This document shows positions 31,558-35,610 of a stretch of 35,610 bases of DNA, in pieces. How positions within the stretch are numbered: position 1 is the first letter of the stretch; each line of letters begins with the position of its first letter. The notes beneath the pieces are model-generated. The model saw only the letters and a list, made by a program, of their open reading frames with translations. It was not told the origin of the DNA and ran no database searches. The translations under genes were made by a program, and so were the position numbers. Origin of the DNA: an uncultured Clostridia bacterium (GTDB lineage Bacteria > Bacillota > Clostridia > Christensenellales > Aristaeellaceae); the NCBI GenBank assembly GCA_944364075.1, contig CALVVZ010000009.1, forward strand, positions 1 to 35,610, in the 5' to 3' direction.

Positions 31558-32364
31558 ATGAACCTTTCCCCGCAGCAAAAGCGGGCGTTGCTGGCGCCGG
31601 TCCGGTGTTTTTTGTTGGATATGGACGGTACCTTCTACCTGGGAGATCGATTGCTAGACGGTTCGTTGGATTTTCTCAACGCCCTGGAGGCCACCGGTAG
31701 AACGGCGCGTTTCTTGACCAACAACTCCTCCAAGTCGGCCCGCGTGTACTATGACAAGCTGACACGCATGGGCGTAAAAGAAGCCTACCGGCATGTCATT
31801 ACCTCCGGCCATGCCGCAGCGCACTATTGCCTGAAGCATTTTCCTGGCAAAAGCGCCTGGGTACTGGGCAACGACATGCTCAAGGACGAGTTGCGAGACA
31901 TGGGATTGCACATCAGCGAAACCAGCCCCGACTACGTGCTCATCGGGTACGATACGACCCTGGATTACGCGAAAATGACCCGCGTATGCGATCTGGTGCG
32001 CGCGGGACTCCCCTATGTCGCCACGCATCCCGACTTCAACTGTCCAACGGAAACCGGCTTTGCGCCGGACATCGGCGCGATCATCGCCTTCATTGAGGCC
32101 AGCGCCGGCCGGCGGCCGGACGTCATTCTGGGAAAGCCGTACCGCGGCATTGTAGATGAGGCGCTGCAGGTTACGGGCCTTCCCAAGGAAAACCTTGCCA
32201 TGGTGGGCGACCGCTTGTACACGGACGTGGCCACCGGCGTCCATTTTGGTATGACCAGCATCCTGGTACTTTCCGGTGAAACCACTCAGGAAATGCTGGA
32301 TGCCTCAGACATACGTCCTTCGGCGGTATTTGGCCGGCTGAGCGACATGATACCCTACCTATAA
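31558..32364 (+). CDS. HAD-superfamily class IIA phosphatase (NagD/AraL-like)
   Basis: The 268-residue protein has motif I DMDGT (D21, D23), the NagD-type FLTNNSSKS threonine-asparagine motif, a class IIA cap in the middle, and GKPYRGI followed by MVGDRLYTDVATG for motifs III and IV. Such enzymes remove phosphate from nucleotides, sugars or glycolytic side products such as 2-phosphoglycolate. The exact substrate is not evident. CGGAGGTGA lies 5 bases before the ATG; a longer frame 11 codons upstream would place this site inside the gene. It is followed by the aldo/keto reductase after 29 bases. Confidence 0.93.
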   Translation: MNLSPQQKRALLAPVRCFLLDMDGTFYLGDRLLDGSLDFLNALEATGRTARFLTNNSSKSARVYYDKLTRMGVKEAYRHVITSGHAAAHYCLKHFPGKSAWVLGNDMLKDELRDMGLHISETSPDYVLIGYDTTLDYAKMTRVCDLVRAGLPYVATHPDFNCPTETGFAPDIGAIIAFIEASAGRRPDVILGKPYRGIVDEALQVTGLPKENLAMVGDRLYTDVATGVHFGMTSILVLSGETTQEMLDASDIRPSAVFGRLSDMIPYL

Positions 32365-32393
32365 ACAATCTTACCATATCGAGGTGCTTCTCT

Positions 32394-33524
32394 ATGTTAT
32401 ACAAGCATTTTCCCAAGTCCGGCGCGCTTTCCTCTGCATTGGGGTTTGGCTGTATGCGCCTGCCGTTGACCAACCCCGACGACGCTACCAGCATTGACGA
32501 GACCGAAGCGATCGCCATGATTCGTCACGCCATTGACAACGGCGTAACCTACATTGACACTGCCTACCCGTATCATGGCGGCGCCAGTGAACATCTGGTG
32601 GCCAAAGCTTTGAAAGATGGTTACCGGGAAAAAGTGCTTTTGGCTACCAAGCTGCCGGTATGGAAAGTGGAAAAACGCGAGGACATGATGGCTCTCCTGG
32701 ATGAACAGCTGGCGAAGCTCCAGGTAGACCACGTGGATTTCTATCTGCTGCATGCCCTGAACAAGGAGCGCATCGAAGCCCTGCGCAAGTTGGATTACCG
32801 TACCTTCCTGGACGAGGCTGTCCGTCAGGGGAAGATCCGTTTCCCTTCCTTCTCTTTCCATGACGACTATGCCGCGTTCATGGACATCCTGGACGATTAT
32901 CCCTGGGCGATGTGCCAGGTGCAGATGAACATCCTAGATGGCGAGAACCAGGCGACCCTCAAGGGCATTGAGGAGGCCGGCAAGCGCGGCATTGGCGTGG
33001 TGGTTATGGAACCTCTGCGGGGCGGCCTGCTGGCACAGCCGCCGGAAGCCGTACGCAAGGTATACGACGCCTTTCCCACCCACCGCAGCCCAGTCAGCTG
33101 GGCCTTCCGCTACCTGTACACCATGCCGCAGGTCATCACCATTCTCAGCGGCATGAGCACTATGGCACAGGTGGAGGATAATCTGCGCATCTTTGCCAAT
33201 GCGGTGGAAGAACCTCTTTCCGCGCAGGAAGCGGAGCTCTACGCCCGGGTCAAGGCGACCTATGACAGCTGCCTGCGCACCCGTTGCACCGGTTGCGCCT
33301 ACTGCCAGCCCTGCCCCATGGGGGTACAAATTCCCAAGATTTTCCAAGGCGTGGACCGCGCCGCCCTGCAGGAGGGCGCCTCCTTTCAGGAAGGTTATGC
33401 CAAGGTAGTGGCGGAGGGCGGCGGCGTCGAGCACTGCGTCAAGTGCCGCAAGTGTGAAAACGCCTGTCCGCAGCATTTGCCCATTGTAGATTTCCTCAGC
33501 GCTTTCCATCAGGAGCTGAGCTAA
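32394..33524 (+). CDS. Aldo/keto reductase with C-terminal 4Fe-4S ferredoxin-type tail
   Basis: The 376-residue protein has an AKR barrel in its first 270 residues, with the catalytic tetrad D55, Y60, K86 and H120 and the opening GFGCMRLPL. The last 100 residues carry two cysteine clusters, CTGCAYCQPCP and CVKCRKCENACP, expected to bind 4Fe-4S clusters. This arrangement is common in anaerobic Clostridia. The enzymes are thought to be oxidoreductases linked to ferredoxin or to unknown partners, and the substrate is not known. GAGGTG lies 7 bases before the ATG. A strong terminator follows. Confidence 0.94.
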   Translation: MLYKHFPKSGALSSALGFGCMRLPLTNPDDATSIDETEAIAMIRHAIDNGVTYIDTAYPYHGGASEHLVAKALKDGYREKVLLATKLPVWKVEKREDMMALLDEQLAKLQVDHVDFYLLHALNKERIEALRKLDYRTFLDEAVRQGKIRFPSFSFHDDYAAFMDILDDYPWAMCQVQMNILDGENQATLKGIEEAGKRGIGVVVMEPLRGGLLAQPPEAVRKVYDAFPTHRSPVSWAFRYLYTMPQVITILSGMSTMAQVEDNLRIFANAVEEPLSAQEAELYARVKATYDSCLRTRCTGCAYCQPCPMGVQIPKIFQGVDRAALQEGASFQEGYAKVVAEGGGVEHCVKCRKCENACPQHLPIVDFLSAFHQELS

Positions 33525-33530
33525 CAGGAT

Positions 33531-33580
33531 ACAGGCGGGAGATTGCCTTTCCCTGGGTGCTCCCGCCTGTTTCCCTTTTT
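33531..33580 (+). terminator. Intrinsic terminator after the aldo/keto reductase gene
   Basis: ACAGGCGGGAG (33531-33541) and CTCCCGCCTGT (33560-33570) pair perfectly over 11 bases with an 18-base loop, followed by TTCCCTTTTT. Confidence 0.93.
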
Positions 33581-33625
33581 CGCCGTATGGCGTAGGTCCA
33601 TGGGCAAAGGAAAGAGGCAAATGCC

Positions 33626-34042
33626 ATGTGGGTTGTTTATGCGTTTTTATCGGCGTTGTTTGCCAGCGCCACATCCATTTTGGCCAAAGTGGGTATACGG
33701 GACATTGGTTCCAATCTGGCCACGGCCGTGCGCACAATCGTGGTGCTTGCGCTGGCCTGGGGTATGGTATTCGTCAGCGGACAGCAGCAGGATCTTCACC
33801 GTCTTACCCAGGGGAACAATCTTCTTTTTCTGGTGCTTTCCGGCATAGCCACCGGATTGAGTTGGCTATTCTACTACCATGCGTTGCAGATTGCCCCTGC
33901 CAGTAAGGTCGCGCCCATTGATAAGCTCAGCGTGGTATTCACGGTCGTGCTTGCCGCGCTGTTTCTTCACGAGGCGTTGGACTGGAAAACCTTGCTTGGC
34001 GTCGCGCTCATCGCCGGGGGCACGCTTGTCATGGTGCTTTAA
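33626..34042 (+). CDS. Half-size EamA/DMT-type transporter
   Basis: The 138-residue protein is one EamA repeat unit of about five membrane helices, with the typical end AALFLHEALDWKTLLGVALIAGG. Classic EamA proteins have ten helices from two such repeats, so this would act as a dimer, as is known for small members of the superfamily. The substrate is unknown. AGAGG lies 9 bases before the ATG. The gene follows a terminator and precedes the UMF1-type transporter by 37 bases. Confidence 0.92.
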   Translation: MWVVYAFLSALFASATSILAKVGIRDIGSNLATAVRTIVVLALAWGMVFVSGQQQDLHRLTQGNNLLFLVLSGIATGLSWLFYYHALQIAPASKVAPIDKLSVVFTVVLAALFLHEALDWKTLLGVALIAGGTLVMVL

Positions 34043-34060
34043 TTCGTTCCGATTATTTTG

Positions 34061-34076
34061 AAAGGTCGTGACCTTT
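34061..34076 (+). promoter_or_regulatory. Palindrome covering the ribosome site of the UMF1-type gene
   Basis: AAAGGTC (34061-34067) and GACCTTT (34070-34076) are exact inverted copies around GT. The only Shine-Dalgarno-like AAAGG for the next gene is inside it, so RNA folding (AAAGG with CCUUU) would hide the site. It could equally be a protein-binding operator. Confidence 0.4.
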
Positions 34077-34079
34077 TTC

Positions 34080-35375
34080 ATGCTCAAGCAGTTTACTCGT
34101 GCGGAGCGCGGCTGGATTATGTATGACTGGGCTAATTCTGCCTTTGCGACCATCATCGCGGCGATCATCCTGCCAAACTTCTATACCACGCTTACTGCGG
34201 GAATCCCGGAAGCCGGTCCGCGTTGGGGGTATGCCACCAGCATCGCCACGCTGATCTGTGCGCTGTGCGCTCCCTTCTTCGGAACGCTGGGCGACTACAA
34301 AGGCTACAAGAAAAAGCTTTTTTCGGTCTTTGTATTGCTGGGCGTTGCAGCCACCGCCGCGCTGGCCTTTACCATGGATTGGCAGCTGATGCTGGTGCTG
34401 TATGTGCTCGGCAGCATCGGTTTTAACGCCTCCTGCGTCTTTTATGATGGGTTCTTGCCGGACGTAACCACCGACGCGCGCATGGATAAGGTTTCCACCT
34501 ACGGCTACGGTTTGGGGTACATTGGCGGAAGCACCATTCCCCTGATTCTGTCCATGGCGCTGATTATGCTGGGTGAAAACTTCGGCTTATCCTCCGCCAT
34601 GGCTTGCCAGCTCAGCTTCCTGCTGACCGCTATTTGGTGGCTGGTTTTCACCATTCCCATGTGGCGTCACGTGCATCAGATCCACTATACGGAGCAGCAG
34701 GGGCACGTCATTGCGCAGAGCCTGCAACGCATCCGCACCGTAGGGGCGCAGATACTGAAAATCCGTCCCGTGGTCTATTTTTTGCTGGCCTATTTCTTTT
34801 ACATTGACGGCGTAGGCACCATCATTCACATGGCCACCATTTTCGGAACCAACATGGGGCTTGACAGCAACGCCCTCATCGTCATTTTGCTGGTGGTCCA
34901 GCTTGTCGCCTTTCCCTTCGCCATACTGTACGGGAAGTTCTCCGCCAAGTATGGCGTGCGCAATATGATTCTCTTTGGCATTGGGACATACGTAGTGGTG
35001 TGCTTCGTGGCCCTTGGCCTGGAGCCTTTGCGGCGCCTGGGGCAAACGCCTCTGCTCATTGGTTTCTTCCTGCTCGCATTCCTGGTGGGCACCGCGCAGG
35101 GCGGTATTCAGGCATTGAGCCGCAGTTTCTTCGGCAAGCTTGTACCAGAGGAATCGGCCAATGAATTCTTCGGCTTTTTCGATATTTTCGGCAAGTTTTC
35201 CGCTGTGCTGGGTCCCTTCCTTTTCTCCTTGGTATGGGACCGCACGCAGCTGGTGTATCTGGGAATCATTCCCGTGCTGCTGATGTTCGTTATTGGCATG
35301 CTGCTCTTTTTGAAGGTTCCTACCACCATGAAGAAAATTTCCCTGGACCATTCCAATGATTCCCAACTCCCGTAA
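34080..35375 (+). CDS. UMF1-type MFS transporter (Atg22-like)
   Basis: The 431-residue protein has twelve membrane helices. Its conserved start, RAERGWIMYDWANSAFATIIAAIILPNF, places it in the UMF1/Atg22 branch of the major facilitator superfamily. FFGTLGDYKGYKKKLF (about 73-88) fills the loop between helices 2 and 3. Yeast Atg22 exports amino acids from the vacuole, and bacterial substrates are unknown. ATG at 34080 matches the usual family start, although a GTG four codons earlier is also open. The best ribosome site, AAAGG, lies 14 bases from this ATG and 2 from the GTG, so the start remains uncertain. Confidence 0.92.
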   Translation: MLKQFTRAERGWIMYDWANSAFATIIAAIILPNFYTTLTAGIPEAGPRWGYATSIATLICALCAPFFGTLGDYKGYKKKLFSVFVLLGVAATAALAFTMDWQLMLVLYVLGSIGFNASCVFYDGFLPDVTTDARMDKVSTYGYGLGYIGGSTIPLILSMALIMLGENFGLSSAMACQLSFLLTAIWWLVFTIPMWRHVHQIHYTEQQGHVIAQSLQRIRTVGAQILKIRPVVYFLLAYFFYIDGVGTIIHMATIFGTNMGLDSNALIVILLVVQLVAFPFAILYGKFSAKYGVRNMILFGIGTYVVVCFVALGLEPLRRLGQTPLLIGFFLLAFLVGTAQGGIQALSRSFFGKLVPEESANEFFGFFDIFGKFSAVLGPFLFSLVWDRTQLVYLGIIPVLLMFVIGMLLFLKVPTTMKKISLDHSNDSQLP

Positions 35376-35504
35376 TGTGCCACATATGCCGGCTATATGC
35401 TGGCAAAAGCGTATGCACGCAGCGGAGTCCAGTGCGTCGGCAAAACCCGTAAACGAACGCGCCAGGCTGGAATGTTCCGCCAAGTACTTTCTTGGAAATC
35501 GAAA

Positions 35505-35534
35505 ACGTCGGAGGGAATGCAACCCCTCCGACGT
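35505..35534 (-). terminator. Hairpin at the right edge, terminator for a minus-strand gene outside the window
   Basis: ACGTCGGAGGG (35505-35515) and CCCTCCGACGT (35524-35534) form a perfect 11-bp stem with an 8-base loop. Read on the minus strand it is followed by TTTTCGATTT, so it best serves a gene lying to the right. It could also close the UMF1-type gene, though the plus strand has no T-run after it. Confidence 0.65.
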
Positions 35535-35543
35535 CAGGCTGTT

Positions 35544-35610
35544 GACAAAGTATGTAATCTCATGATTTATGCAAGTTGTGCATTGCATGCTTGCAAACGC
35601 AGAGATTTCG
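35544..35610 (+). repeat. Dispersed intergenic repeat, copy 2 (cut by the window end)
   Basis: This segment matches 24939-25004 in ends, order and length (67 against 66 bases). GACAAAGTAT opens it, and CATTGCAT, CTTGCAAACGCAG and TTTCG close it, with a more variable middle. The copy probably continues past the window end. Confidence 0.6.

Noticed and set aside
34587-35588. 333-codon minus-strand frame opposite the UMF1-type transporter
   Set aside because: Antisense shadow, rich in H and Q, as expected opposite a membrane-protein gene.

Overview
The window looks like a chromosomal segment of an anaerobic, endospore-forming Bacillota (class Clostridia). The main evidence is an intact spoIIAA-spoIIAB-sigF operon with a promoter resembling the sigma-H type. 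Supporting evidence is the AGGAGG-type ribosome binding sites, the TTGACA/TATAAT promoters and the housekeeping genes. An affiliation near Christensenellales is possible but is only a guess. Composition is uneven. Housekeeping genes and the early glycan genes are GC-rich, while roughly 3.4-9.8 kb is visibly AT-rich (hand counts: 18 of 60 bases G+C at 5881-5940, 40 of 60 at 17281-17340).

Region 1 (about 1-20.9 kb, all on the minus strand, read right to left) is a large surface-glycan locus. A promoter at 20876-20905 and a leader of about 850 nt precede a membrane sugar-phosphate transferase that would load the first sugar onto undecaprenyl phosphate. Then come a GT4, a GT2, an ABC-2 permease with its ATPase (Wzm/Wzt, TagGH or RgpCD-like export), a double GT4 protein, another GT4, a methyltransferase carrying a five-copy 18-residue repeat in a long coiled coil, and a GT2-GT4 fusion. 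After a 291-nt AT-rich gap with its own candidate promoter comes a second block: a large DUF6020-like membrane protein, a GtrB/DPM1-like glycosyltransferase, a GtrA-like membrane protein, a possible 51-residue ORF, a three-domain phosphonate enzyme (NTP transferase, cytidylyltransferase, PEP mutase) and a frameshifted iron-dependent alcohol dehydrogenase. Together these suggest a lipid-linked glycan made in the cytoplasm and exported by an ABC transporter. It may be decorated outside the membrane by the GtrA/GtrB/DUF6020 trio, and with a C-P bonded phosphonate, plausibly 2-hydroxyethylphosphonate. The expected phosphonopyruvate decarboxylase is not in the window.

Region 2 (20.9-24.8 kb, plus strand) holds a YdcZ/DUF606 membrane protein with a clear terminator, the spoIIA operon (anti-anti-sigma, anti-sigma kinase, sigma F) and a MATE exporter.

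Region 3 (24.8-35.6 kb) starts with a hairpin-rich intergenic stretch containing a repeat that recurs at the right edge of the window. It continues with a secreted protein of unknown function on the plus strand. A convergent minus-strand operon follows: ilvE, an unknown 345-residue protein, an RluA-type pseudouridine synthase, a Cof-type HAD phosphatase and a PlsC-type acyltransferase. On the plus strand are a NagD-type HAD phosphatase, an aldo/keto reductase with a ferredoxin-like tail, a half-size EamA protein and a UMF1-type MFS transporter. No tRNA, rRNA, CRISPR array, transposase or phage gene was recognised.
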